A DNA stretch of 64,000 bases, taken from NCBI GenBank assembly GCA_949987705.1, contig OX465283.1:73479720-73543719 (forward strand), given 5' to 3'. The notes below the pieces were generated by a model. It had not been told where the DNA came from. It ran no database searches and worked only from the letters and a program-made list of their open reading frames with translations. A program made the translations under genes and the position numbers. This DNA is from Thereva unica. Taxonomy: Eukaryota > Arthropoda > Insecta > Diptera > Therevidae. Positions 34,690 through 46,367 of this stretch are shown one piece after another (the stretch's first letter is position 1; each line of letters starts with the position of its first letter).

Positions 34690-35285
34690 TAGGACATTAT
34701 ACTGAAATGATATCAAGCGAAAATATTGAAATCCTACGTGCAGTTTTCTAGATTTTGTCTTGTACATAAAAAAAGCAAAATTACATAAAAATAGCATTTG
34801 TTACTCAAAAAATAAAAACTTTCTTTTTCACAACTTTCGTGAATGAGGTGCAGTGGTCCTACTCGTTGCATCCCCCAGCAATAGTCAGCCATCCTATGTC
34901 AATTCCATCGGCCTTTGTACCTTTGTTCCATGATTTTTAGGTCCTGGTGAAACCGCTCTCCATGTTCTTCACTACAGGACCCAAGATTTAGTCAAGATGA
35001 TTGGAAAGGTATCGTCCTTTGATGGACATATTACAACCTAAGTTTTTAAAGTTGTCTAGCATGTCCTCTATAATTTCATATTAGTTAATTGACTTGTTAT
35101 TTCCGAGAAAGTTCTTAGTGACTTCAACAAATGAAGTCAACGAGGGTCGTCCCAAATTGTTCATTGAACTTAAGAAATCAGTATCTTTTATTAACAATCT
35201 TATTTATCGATCATTAAAAATTTCCGCTTTTATCTTTTCTATTCTCAATAGCCCATTTTAATCCAGCGTTTAAAAAAATTACTTC
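34690..35285 (-). pseudogene. Relic of an uncharacterised HGERFHQDL / DYCW protein family
   Basis: Minus-strand blocks: LKWAIENRKDKSGNF, TSFVEVTKNFLGNNKS, EIIEDMLDNFKNLGCNMSIK, then after a frame shift HGERFHQDLKIMEQRYKGRW, RMADYCWGMQRV and CEKESFYFLSNK. The order matches a multicopy arthropod protein family that I recall only as uncharacterised. At least three stops and one frameshift make it a pseudogene. It lies just outside the 6-kb TIR element and repeat D. Confidence 0.7.
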
Positions 35286-35514
35286 ATAAGGCCTAGCATT
35301 ATTTTGGGTCGTGTGGAAGGCCAACTGCACGAAGGAAAAAAATTTAAAAATATTTTTAGTGCTGCCAATGTACACCTACCTAATACAAAACCACTAACGA
35401 TATCTCGGCACCAATTTTTTTTAATTTTTTGAATACTTCCGGATATCCTATCATTCTGAAATTTTGCACACAGCTTTAGATCCGACAACAATGAAATATG
35501 GTATATACCTTTAG

Positions 35515-35775
35515 ATCCTTGAAGGCCGTCTCAGGAGGGTGGATTGAAATATTCTTCACAACTCCTTCGACATGGGTATCAAATGAAATGGTATGATAAG
35601 TAGTACACCATAAGCAATATAGTACACTCAATTTATCCTTTGGTCCATGGCGGCAAACTCAAGAGGGCGGATTACCATTTACTTCACAACACCCGAAACA
35701 TGGGTATCAAATGAAATGGTATGATAAGTAGAACACAATAATCAATATAGTATACTCAATTTATCGTCAATTTAT
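35515..35775. repeat. Two tandem ~128-bp satellite-like units
   Basis: The block GGGTATCAAATGAAATGG recurs at 35574 and 35702 (128 bp apart), with the surrounding GGCGG...TTCTTCACAACxCC frame. Diverged relatives occur at 36660-37080 and across 58980-60550. Confidence 0.75.
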
Positions 35776-36659
35776 TGCACGTATGATGATCTTTACAAGT
35801 CTCAAATAAGAGGATACGAGTATTTTAAATCTTTAAAACGGAAAATTCAGAACATTTTTTTGCAAATAATAGTATAATATACAAATTTTTCAAACACTAT
35901 TTTATGATAACACTTACCATTTAACATGTATTTGCAAAAAAACTGATATTTTGACCCTAAAACTCCTAGAAGAAGGGTAGAAAATCGGTAGACTTTATAA
36001 CCCCTTATAATAACCCTAAAAGGAAGCTCTCTGCCACATTCATTTTAGGCTGTACCCAATCATTTCCGCTATTTCGCTTTTTTCGACTTAATTTACCTAT
36101 ACTGTTTCCGAACTCAACAAATATAAAGAACATTCCGAAAAATTTTATCCAGCAGTTTATAAAAACAATATTTATATAAATATATTATATAATACATACA
36201 TAACATACGTAATATGAATACATAAAAAGGTTATTTATACACAAATAAGGGAAGGGAATAAACCATAAAATGATGCACTTCTTAAATACAAACGTCCACC
36301 GACTAAAAGATCGCAAAAAGTCTCAATTTTTGTTGTTTGAATTTTGTGTAGAAATGATTAAGGAACATATTAAAAAAAATTTAAACCGGGACCTAGCGAG
36401 ACTTTTTTTGTTGGGCTTCTTTAACAAAAGATTTTCTAGCAAAAATAATAAAAATTTTACAATATTTTATTAATTAATTAATTACACAGGTATAAAAATA
36501 GACAATATTGCTTATAGAAATGTTTTCTAGATACCTTGAGGAGAAGAATCCATTTTTTGTTAATTAAATAACTTTTACCACTGTAAAATAATAAGCAAAA
36601 CAAATAGCTGCTTCGACAAGGGCTTAAAAATTATCACAATCACTTGCTGCAACGGTCAC

Positions 36660-37080
36660 TAGTATACTTAATATAGTTAGGTCAATGGCGGCCGTCTCAC
36701 GAGGGCGGATTACCATTGTTTTGAAAATCCCCTGACGTTGGTATCAAATGAAAGGGTAGTATAAGTAGAATGCAATGATATAGTATACTTAATATACAGT
36801 TAGATACATGGCGGACGTTTCAGGGGCGCGGCTTGCCATTTTCTTCACAACACCCGCGACGTGGGTACTACAGGAAAGGGTGTGATAAGTAGAATACAAT
36901 AAGCTATATGGCGTCATTGTAAATTTAGCTTGGCGGCTAACATAAACTGGTGGATTGCCTAACTTTACAACAACCTCGAAATAGGAATCAAATGAAAGGA
37001 CTAGCCAGGTAGAATAAAATAAGCTATGTGACGTAATTCAAAATTTAATAGGCACACCAGTTACATAATGGAAATTAATA
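36660..37080. repeat. Three diverged ~125-bp satellite-like units
   Basis: Repeats of ATGGCGGCCGTCTC...ACCATT...GGTATCAAATGAAAGGG...AAGTAGAATRCAAT. Same family as 35515-35775. Confidence 0.7.
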
Positions 37081-37449
37081 CGGTAAATTATTTAAAGTAA
37101 AATGAAAGATAAAAGTTTCAGATAATTACGACTGAAATTTAAGTTATAGATGTTTTTATATGAAGAAAGCAGCTTAAATATAATCAAAAGTTATCTAAAA
37201 GTTTTGCAGTAAAAGAGTAGTTGCGAGTACTCTCGAGTGGAAAGAGTAAAAATGATCAAAAAAGAGACGCAGCTGTTATTGAAATAAAAATCATATAAAA
37301 TTAATTTACTTACTTCTTCAGTTTAATTTTCAGGAATTTCAAAATTAAACAGAATGGTATATTAGTAGTAGATTTATATAACAATTTTCCACATGTATCC
37401 GTCATAATATCATGAACATGTTATAAAGTCATTGCAAAATGTAACACAC

Positions 37450-37959
37450 AAGACTAAAAAGCAGATAATAATTATTAGATAAAAAAAACTTTTTAATATA
37501 GCACGTTTTTATAACGAACTAAAAAGAATAAAATAATTCTTCCTAGCCCCATACAGATTTAGAACCTCAAACTTATTCCTAACCCCATACAGATAGTCCT
37601 GAAAATTTGTGATTGTGAATTTGTAATAGCTTTGAAAATATTTGTAAGATTTTAAACGAAAAAACGTGCAGGTCATGCTATAGACTATAGTAGGAGAATA
37701 GAGTAGCTGGGTTGAGAAGTCATTCGCATCAATCATGTATGCGCCCCAAGTTTTTTGGTTTAAAATCTTACAAATATTTTCAAAGCTATTACAAATTCAC
37801 AATCACAAATTTTCAGGACTATCTGTATGGGGTTAGGAATAAGTTTGAGGTTCTAAATCTGTATGGGGCTAGGAAGAATTATTCTTTTTAGTTCGTTATA
37901 AAAACGTGCTATATTAAAAAGTTTTTTTATCTAATAATTATTTTTTACTTTTTAGTCTA
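37450..37959. repeat. ~510-bp palindrome with ~210-bp arms
   Basis: Left arm 37450-37666 and right arm 37749-37959 are nearly perfect inverted copies around an ~80-bp loop. The right terminus reads, inverted, TAGACTAAAAAGTA, the same end as repeat D, and is followed by TTA. The arms contain CCCCATACAGAT twice each. ORF 37509-37736 is a by-product of the palindrome. Confidence 0.85.
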
Positions 37960-37962
37960 TTA

Positions 37963-39032
37963 TAAGTCTTCCGCAGTTTTGTGCTGGCCGCCATTTTGAA
38001 TTTGGAATGACGTCACACAGCTAATTCTATTTTACTTGTCATATCCACTCATTTGAAACCCATGTCATTGGGCGCGGAGCACAATTGCAAAAATTGATCG
38101 CCAATTTGAAACCACCATCTGTTTTTTTTTAAATTGTCAGATTACATTGTCATCCAAACTAAACCTGTATGCAAAATTTTAGCTCAATTTGAAACCGTCA
38201 AGTGAGGCAAATTTAATTTTTAATTTCTATGTTTTTATTACATAATTACAAGTCAAGCTAATAAAAGCCTATTACGAGAGCTCAGTGTAACCCCCGACTA
38301 CCGAAAAATAATAATTTGACTACATAGCTAGAAATTAATAATTTTTCGATAATAATTTTTGTTCTGTGCCGCATACAGGACTTTTTAGGAAGCGGCCAGC
38401 AGCTCCGTTCAGCGTGACCTGAGTTGTCAAAAATAATGAGATGTAAACAGTACGTCAAGGCTTTTTATGAGCTTTAAAATACCCGAAGAAGATAACCCAA
38501 AAACCGCATGGGAAAAGAGAAACAGAAATTACCATATTTTTAGCAAGACCACGTGGTCGCGACGAAAATTAATTTAAGGACCATTTCTTTGCTCCAAATT
38601 AACAAGTATTTGTAGCCAAAACAAGTTTCAGAAGCGCACCCATCATAAGAAAAGAATCAAAAGAAGAATTGATATCTAAACCAAACTTCAAATTAATAAA
38701 TGTTTTGCAAGAAGAATATATTTGGAATATCCATTATTTGCCTCCTTTTATTTGCAAATGTGGCTCTTTCTTCTTTTGTTAAATTGCAATTGCTTACTTT
38801 CAAAAAATCGAATTAATATGCTAACCCTCTTGACAAGCGTCTCTTGTTCACTGCTGATTAAATAAAAAACAAAAATAGAAATTGTTCCTTTTGAAAAACA
38901 ATTGAAATGTATATAATATCTTTACAAAACACCTGTGTAATGAACTGAATGAATTGTCTTCACAAAACACTTGTGCAATGAAACTAATTTGAACAATCAC
39001 AACCGCGACGTTGTTAGATACAAATTAATTCA
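37963..39032. other. Repeat-derived and unassigned AT-rich DNA
   Basis: 37980-38200 carries an inverted version of the GATGGCGGCC/GACGTCA satellite-like repeat (GCCGCCATTTTGAATT, TGACGTCACACAGCT). The remainder has no recognisable gene. Confidence 0.45.
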
Positions 39033-39040
39033 AGGCAATA

Positions 39041-42000
39041 ATAACGGGGGGGGGCGAACGGCTAACAAAGACCTCGGAAAGTGGTGGCACCCGATTTGTC
39101 ACTGCTGTCAAGATTCGAGGAAAGTCACTGCAGACGAACACCTAGCAGACCTGTTAGCAAGTCCTAATCCCACCTCCCCGCGGTGCCCTCTGGGGTACTT
39201 CTTCGGAAGGAGCTAACGGGAGACGGGCGAATGGCGAGCTCTCTGCGCCACAAAACAGAGTTTTAAGTCGGTTGGGCTGAGGGTTAGCAACCCGCTCCCA
39301 TAAAAAACACCATTGCTACGAATCGGCAAACAATGCCTCGGAACCGGACGGACAACACGACGACGACCTTTGCTTTTCGAACAAGGACACGAATCGGATC
39401 ATGGAATGTGAGAACACTGCTGGCTGAGGGACGGCTGGATGAAGTCCTCAACGAGATGAATCGATATAAAATCAAGATCATGGGACTTAGCGAGACCAGA
39501 TGGCCCGATGCGGGAGAACATATCTGCCCAAACGGTGAGTCCTTCTTATATTCTGGGAGAAACGAAACTGAAAGCCGTAGGAGTGGCGTTGGCGTAATAC
39601 TCACCATAGAAGCCAGGTCCAGCCTCATTAGCTGGTCACCGGTTTCTGAGAGGATTATTACCGTGCGCCTGCGTACCAGACTAAGAAGTACTACGGTAGT
39701 CCAATGCTATGCTCCAACTGAAGACGCAGAAGATGACATCAAGGCCGAGTTCTATATGCGACTGAATGAGGTTTTTCGCTCTATTCCAAGGGGAGACATC
39801 ATTGGTTTAATGGGTGACTTAAACGCTCAGATCGGCCGTGACAACACCGGCCTTGAACACACAATTGGAAACCAAGGCCTAAGCCAAGTTACCAATAACA
39901 ATGGTGAGCTTTTCGTTGACTTTTGTAGTTCCCACCAACTCATGGTAGGTGGAACTTACTTTTGTCACAAGAAGATACACAAAGAGACCTGGGTATCGCC
40001 CGATGGTAGAACGAGAAATCAGATAGATCACGTGGCCGTTAGCCGCAGATGGAGAACTATTCTTGAGGATGTCAGGAGTTTCAGGGGAGCGGATACTGGA
40101 AGCGACCACCATTTGATTGTAGCAACTATTCGCCTTAAAATCGCCGCAATCAGAAACGTGCAACATGATGCTATAACCCGTAGACGGTTTAACGTAGACC
40201 TTCTGCGGGAGAGCGTTAAAAAGCGGGAATTCGCTGGAAACTTTTTAGAATTATTAAACCAGCAAACCGTTTCTGACGACACAAATATTGAGGAATTGCG
40301 GAGTACCACAAAGGGCGCGATATTGACGGCTGCGGAAACAAGCATCGGTTATGTCCAAAGAAACCAGCAACACTGGATCTCAGACACAACCTGGCAAAAA
40401 ATAGAACGCAGAAGGGCCCTCAGGAATAGCGTAAACTCCACAAACGACCCGGAAAGACGTCACCAATTAGAACGGGAATACTCCCAATTACACCGGGAGG
40501 TTAAGAGAAGTGTCCGGCGTGATAAAAGGCAGCAGATAAACGAGCTCGCAGAAAAAGCGGAAAACGCGGCAAACACAGGCAACAGTAAGGTGCTGTACCA
40601 AATCACTAAACAGCTCTCGGGAAAGCACTCTACTAAAAAGCATGCCGTTAAGAGTGCGGATGGAAGGCTGCTGTGCAGCGACGAAGAGCAACTCCAAAGA
40701 TGGAGAGATTACTTCTTCGCCGCCCTGAATGGTACACTTACACAGGAACCTCAGGAAAACAGCAAAAATGCACAGCCAATAAGAATCACCACCCGGGCCC
40801 CATCCAAGACGGAAATAGTAACCGCAATTCATGCGATGGCCAATGGTATAGCAGCTGGGAAAGATGGCATCCCGCCAGAATTGTTGAAAGCCGACTCAAG
40901 CCTCATAGCAGATGCGCTTCAGCCAATCCTAGAAATAGCATTGAACACCTGTACCTTTCCGGAGGATTGGACGGAAGGTATCATAGTCAAAATACCAAAA
41001 AAGGGGGACCTAACAATATGCGACAACTGGAGAGGCATCTGTTTACTATCTACAGTGGGCAAAATTTTGTCCCATATATTACTATCTAGGATAAGTGAGG
41101 CAGTAGACCGAACGCTTAGGAGGCAGCAGGCCGGATTCAGGAAGGGCCGCTCCTGTATTGATCATATTAACACCTTGAGAATAATAGTGGAGTAGTCTAC
41201 TGAATTCCGATCCCCCCTTTACATTGCTTTCGTAGATTATGAGAAAGCGTTCGACTCGGTCAATAGGAGCTTTATATGGCAGGCACTACGGCGAGGTGGA
41301 TTGCCTGATAAAATAATAGAATTGATAAAAGCCCTATATAACAATTCCAAATGCAGAGTTCTCCATAATGGAAAATTATCCGACAGCTTTGAGGTGAGCT
41401 CAGGAGTACGACAAGGATGCCTACTTTCGCCATTACTATTTCTTATAGTAATAAATGATATCCTTGTCGGCGCTCTAGATAATCGAACAGGCGGCATACA
41501 ATGGGGTTTGGTAGACCGCCTTAAGGACCTCGACTACGCCGATGATATCTGTTTGCTGGCCCACAGACACCAGGACCTCAAAAACATGTTGAAGAATTTG
41601 GCAACAGAAAGTAGTCCAGCAGGCTTAAGGCTAAATCCGACTAAAACTAAAGAAATGCGGATAAATGCAAACACCATTGAACGGACTGCGCTGAATAACC
41701 GTGACGTGGAACTGGTAAATAAATTCTGCTACCTCGGTAGTGTTATTACCGAAAATGGTGGGGCAGAAGAAGACGTAAGTTCCAGAATAAACAAAGCACG
41801 AGGCGCATATGCATGCCTGTTCCGCATATGGAGATCAACGGAGATCTCAACTAACACCAAATTGCGGCTGTTCAACTCCAACGTTAGGGCAGTTCTTTTG
41901 TACGGTTGCGAAACATGGAAAGTCACCCAATTCATCACAGGGCGCCTACAAGTCTTCATCAACAGTTGCCTTCGTCGTATCCTAAAAATCCGCTGGCAAG

Positions 42001-42342
42001 ATAGAATTTCAAACGAAGAACTTTGGCGCCGTGCCGGCCAAGAAAGGATAGACGACCAAATCAGGCGAAGGAAATGGAATTGGGTTGGCCACACCTTGCG
42101 ACGCGAAAACGAAAATCTAGCCAAACAGGCCCTTGACTGGAATCCGCAAGGTTCCCGTCGAGTAGGAAGACCTAGAACAACGTGGAGGAGAACCCTACTA
42201 GAAGAAGCCGCAACAACTGGGAGATCCTGGTCGGAGCTGAGAGTTGTCGCGCAAACCAGAGTCCGCTGGAGGGCAACTGTTTCCGCCCTATGTCCCATGA
42301 GGGATTAAAGGAGTTTAAAGAAGAAAGAAGAAGAATAATAAT
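39041..42342 (+). mobile_element. Full-length RTE non-LTR retrotransposon
   Basis: A 3.3-kb element with a 292-bp GC-richer 5' leader opening with a run of G, a single ORF (39333-42308) and a short 3' tail of GAAGAA/ATA repeats. A perfect 8-bp duplication AGGCAATA flanks it (39033-39040, 42343-42350). Fragments of the same family lie at 2232-2455, 19672-20338 and 23178-24385. It is the youngest-looking retroelement in the window. Confidence 0.95.
39333..42308 (+). pseudogene. RTE ORF2 (endonuclease-reverse transcriptase), one in-frame nonsense codon
   Basis: 991 codons in one frame, interrupted only by TAG at 41193-41195 (codon 621). Domain order: APE endonuclease (IGSWNVRTL from residue 21, GLSETRW, MGDLNAQIG, SDHHL); linker; RT with GIPPELLK, NWRGICLLSTVGK, GFRKGRSCIDHI, VDYEKAFDSV (catalytic Asp), SGVRQGCLLSPLLF and YADD at 735-738; C-terminal FCYLGSVIT, GCETW and RWQDRISNEELWRRAGQERI. 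The protein nicks target DNA and copies element RNA at the nick. The stop falls just before motif A, so only an endonuclease-containing fragment would be made. The start follows the leader and is the first ATG in frame. Confidence 0.93.
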
Positions 42343-42502
42343 AGGCAATAGCCGAAATTATAAATTGGCGATGTTTTTATTTTATTGTAAATTCTGATTA
42401 ATTCTGTTTAATCTGATGTTAAAATAATTGCAATCATCGGGAAAAAGCAAAATAAACACGGAAGGCATAGAGGGATTTCTTCAGTAATACAAGTATTTTT
42501 AT

Positions 42503-42610
42503 TAGAGATGCGCCGAATATGGGCTCGTCCGAATATGAATATTCGGCCGAACATTCGGTCAAAAACGCATCAAACCGAACATTCGGCCGACTTATTCGGT
42601 TCATTTTTGC
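42503..42610. mobile_element. Solitary hAT-like terminus
   Basis: TAGAGATGCGCCGAATA followed by ATTCGG/CCGAAT motifs in both orientations resembles the terminus of a hAT MITE family. I found no matching opposite end, so boundaries beyond the left end are unknown. Confidence 0.5.
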
Positions 42611-42614
42611 CCAG

Positions 42615-43635
42615 TAAACAGGTTTATATATAGTACAGGATCCATAGAAGAACGGCCTTCACCGATCGAGTAACCGAATGAAATTTATTTCTATCATAAA
42701 AAACATGCTAACAAATGTAACGGTTGCCTAACTAGTCCAATCAATCTACGCAAATCCATCTAATAATTGCCATCAGGAAACAAAAAATATGGTCATATAG
42801 GAAAAAAAATTCTAAAAAAGATAGCGTTTTCTTTTTCTGATTTTGGAATGGCGAACCTAACCTAAAAATTCCGGAAAGTGTAAAAAACACTTTTTAGCGC
42901 ATAAAAGAAAAACGTGACCTCGGATCGAAAAAAATCAAATTATAAAGTTGTAGCTACATATTCAAATTATCTTTCGATTGATGTACATATACATATGTGT
43001 AGATAGATATTGCTAAAGTGAAATGGTTAGTGCAGTCGGTAGGATGGAGTGGAAATCTGCATAAAAATAATTATATTAATAACTAATTTTTTTTTAAACC
43101 CCACCAAATTGTTGAGGCAGGAGCCGCCACTGGCATTTTGACCTCTAGTTATGGGGAATAATTCATTTTTATGTGCAATAGGAGTGGAAGGGATTGATAA
43201 TATATTGATCGATCTCGCAAGCCCAAACTTAATGGTCGTAACCAACTGGGAAATTAATCAAGCGCTTCCAAAAGAAGCAAGAATGTAGCGGTACCAATTC
43301 ATATGTTATTGAAGCTCTCTGGAGGCACGCATTCTATACTCCATCATTGTCTCAAGCTATCTATAAATTCTTTTTACTTATGAAATACTATTTCTGGTGA
43401 AAACAGTAAGTGAAATTTTATTATTGAATTAATGGTGTTTAAAAAATTATTTCAATAAATGCATTTCTGCTATTTGTGAAAGTTTAATTATTGAAAATGA
43501 AAAATTATAAGGGGTTTGATTTCAGCAAAACATCATCAATATTAATATTGATAATATGGGTCACGAAAGCTTTCCAAGAGTTTCAATTTCTCAGCTTCAA
43601 TTGCGCTTCTTCACAACAAAATGTAGAGGCTTCGC
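42615..43635. other. No gene recognised
   Basis: AT-rich, with no domain-bearing ORF and no repeat partner in the window. Confidence 0.45.
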
Positions 43636-43639
43636 TCTG

Positions 43640-44530
43640 ATGACATGCTTGTGTTAAAAGGAATTAGGATAGGAATAAGAATCTCGTTGGCATTCCTTTT
43701 CAGCGCATCATAGTATGCTCAGAATATGTTCCCCGCTGGGAAATTCAACAATATTCCACACACAAAACTATCCATAACATGACGTGGCAATCACCAGACG
43801 GGGAACTAATAATCAAATTGACAACGTCCTAATTAAGAGAAGAGGGGCCGCGAGTATACTGGTTGTAAGAATAATGATAGAAGAGTGCTGTGATCGGACC
43901 ACTATATAGTCAAGGTGAAATTGAGACCCGGATAATAACCAAAACGCATAGAGGGAAAACTCAACCAAAATACGATATACATAAGCTAAAACTGGAAGAA
44001 ATAAGAGATGACTACCAGCATGCTGTCGTACAAAACTTGGGAGAGGCAGAAGACCGACCAACATCAACGACAAATGGAAGCAAATCAAAAGCAGCATAAA
44101 GGGGGCAACAGAAAAGGTACTAGACAGACTAGAATTGACTGGTTTGACCATTACTGTAGAGCCGCAATTGAAGAAACCAGAGCCACCGGGAGCACATGGC
44201 AAGGACCCCAAGAGCAAAGATGGAAGTCTTCGAGCAACAAAAAAAAAATAGCAGATAAGCTTTGCGGAAAGAAGAAGAGAGGATATCTAAACAGGTGGAT
44301 CTTACAGATACAGACTTTAATGAAGGGAGAATTAGGCAAGCGTACAAAGGGATTCGAACCCGGGACCTCTGGGACAGCAGTCAGGCGCCTTACCCCTAGA
44401 CTACCAAGGCCCCCTATTAGCAGATCCTGAAAAGATACAAGAAAGGTGGAGAGGGTAATATAGAAACCTATTGAATCCTACTCCCATACTAAACCAGCAG
44501 GCATTTGTAACTCCTCACGGTTTTTGGAGA
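43640..44530 (+). mobile_element. RTE relic, 5' section (continues at 50586)
   Basis: Blocks TWQSPDGEL and NQIDNVLIKRRGAAS (endonuclease end), KTHRGKTQPKYDIHKL, the linker with RIRQAYKGIRT, then DPEKIQERWRG and NLLNPTPILNQQAFVTP, many in different frames. The sequence stops at 44530, where CR1/Jockey copy 2 begins. The next RTE block (KSNKSPGADxIATELLREG) resumes at ~50600. Confidence 0.75.
44343..44415 (-). tRNA. tRNA-like pseudogene or SINE head
   Basis: On the minus strand GGTAGTCTAGGGGTAAGGC (box A-like) and GGGTTCGAATCCC (box B, perfect) are spaced as in a tRNA gene. The T stem and acceptor stem do not pair fully (5' GGGGCCT against a mismatched 3' side), so it is not a convincing functional tRNA. 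It replaces part of the RTE linker coding region. Confidence 0.4.
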
Positions 44531-44722
44531 GTGATGTCCACTGAGTAGACGTGCTTGCGTAGAGCTCCCGGTTATTTTAAATTATCCGCTTAGATCCTTA
44601 ATCCGAACCCGTATTTCTGGTCACCTAGTATTTATTACCACTTTTATTGCCACATTTGTGTTAAAACCGGAGTGCAATTGTGCTTTTTCCTTCCTTGTTT
44701 CCGTATTTCTCCTGTCTTCAAA

Positions 44723-45997
44723 ATGTCGAAATATGCCGAAAGTGCAAACGTTACTTCCGCTAGGGACAGCACGCCCGCCAGCAGTAGCAGGCACACCAGT
44801 AGCACCAGCAGAACGCCCAGATCGACATCAGTGTCAGGCCCTGAAGACAGCTTTGAGCTTCTGGAAAAAAAAGCTTTTATTAAGCTTCAATCGCATGCTC
44901 AATGATCAATTTGCAATCTTCGAGGACCGTCTGAACTCGCTCGAGACTCGCCTTTGTGCTCGCATGGATGAGGTTTATGAAACTTTAAATAATCAAATCG
45001 CAGGGCTGAGAAACGATGTGGAGACTGTGCAACACGACATCGCTGTAGTTTCCAACGAACTTGAGGATCTGCGCCGGCAGTTACGACTCCAGGACCTGGT
45101 CGTTTGCGGCGTTCCGGTGTGTGATAATGAGAACCCGAGGCACATCTTAGATTCACTTGCTTCCATCATCGAGCATGATCTGTCTCCGTACGTGAACGTG
45201 TTCCGGCCGCATCCACGAAAACGTATAAACTCCCCGACTGGCAGTGCTGCGACCCCTAGTCAAAGTCTAGTAATAACAAGTCTTTCATCTTCATACAAAA
45301 TTTTCACCCGGTTGGTTGTGTGCGTGCATATATGAACATCACTGCTGAGCAAAACTCAACGCATACTTCGTGAATTCAGCGAGACAAAGCCAGATTCTGT
45401 CTTTACGTTAAGTATGCAGAATAGAAAAGGAAAGAAAATCAAAATTGAAGTCATCAAAACAAACGAGCAAATATGCACCAATACATTAAGTTTATTCCCA
45501 TATAAACTCATAAAAGTTTAGCCTTTTAGTTGTATGCAAACGCGTATAAAAATGCTGCATTCTCTCTCCGATAGCGTAACATCGTCATTTGAAGAACTTA
45601 TGCATATAGCTGTTCGTCTTTCACTCATTAACCATATGAAGATGAAAGACTTGTTAATTTCTAGACTTTGCCCCTAGCTCGTTTCGTTACTGATTGTTAA
45701 ATTTCCGTCGGCCAACGAACAGCAGGAGTTCCTGAGAAAAGCTCGGCAGCACGGCACTCTCACACTTAACAAATTGAATCTGGGATTCTCATCTGACAGC
45801 GTTGTTCGCTTGAGCGAAGCCTGTCACCAAGAAAACGCCGACATTTATCGTTCAGCTAGAAAACTGCATATGAAGAATTTCTTCACCGCAATTTTACACT
45901 TCAAGGCCGAGTTTTTGTTCAGTTGGATAAAAATCAACGACCTCAAATATTTAGATCAGTCATTGACCTGAATGAAGCCGTTTCTGCCAAGCCTTAG
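44723..45997 (+). pseudogene. ORF1 of CR1/Jockey copy 2, interrupted
   Basis: MSKYAESANVTSARDST start, SSSRHTSSTSRTPRSTS, then a frameshift in a run of eight A residues (copy 1 has six; seven keeps frame). The coiled coil (RLNSLETRLCARMDEVYETL) and ...SPTGSAATPS follow, then a 410-bp insertion at 45261-45670. It resumes with NEQQEFLRKARQHGTLTLN-like sequence and ends ...EAVSAKP at 45997 after another frameshift. Confidence 0.8.
45261..45670. mobile_element. 410-bp MITE, 8-bp duplication (hAT or P type)
   Basis: TIRs of ~36 bp begin CAAAGTCTAG and share TAACAAGTCTTTCATCTTCA, with one indel and few mismatches. Flanks CCCCTAGT and CCCCTAGC form an 8-bp duplication with one substitution. CR1/Jockey copy 1 is uninterrupted at this site (near 7095). 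An 8-bp duplication fits hAT or P superfamilies. Confidence 0.88.
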
Positions 45998-46367
45998 CTC
46001 AGGAAAAGCAATACGGATTTTGGAGCATCCCATTCAAACACCGGGAACGTTGCTAAAGAGCATTCGGTAAATTTTCATTTTCGTCCTCTCTGTTCTTTAA
46101 TTTGTCTTTATAGTTTTTTTTTATTTCATTCTTTTATCCTTTTTATTTTTATTTATTTTTTTTTTTTATACTTTATTTTATTTCGTTCTTTTGTTTTTGT
46201 TTTTTTATTTATTATTTTTATTTTTTATGTTTTTCTATATTTATTAGTCTATTTCTGTCTTATAATGATGGAATATTATTGCTTAATAGTAAAAAATGAT
46301 TTTTCAACTGTACACGTTCTGTTACCTCGCACTGGTGATCTAGGTAGTTAATTTTTACCTTCTTGGC

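Noticed and set aside
35515..37080. CRISPR-like array
   Set aside because: Units are ~128 bp, diverged, contiguous and in an animal genome; there are no short identical repeats with unique spacers.
38430..38580. Possible THAP-like zinc-finger start (MRCKQYVKAFYEL, KIPEEDNPKTAWEKRN)
   Set aside because: Only a loose resemblance to THAP spacing, with frame changes and no second Cys/His pair. Not enough to call.
41729..42298. 189-aa minus ORF (also seen as + strand at 19697-20266)
   Set aside because: Antisense shadow of the RTE C-terminal domain, present in both RTE copies because the DNA is shared.
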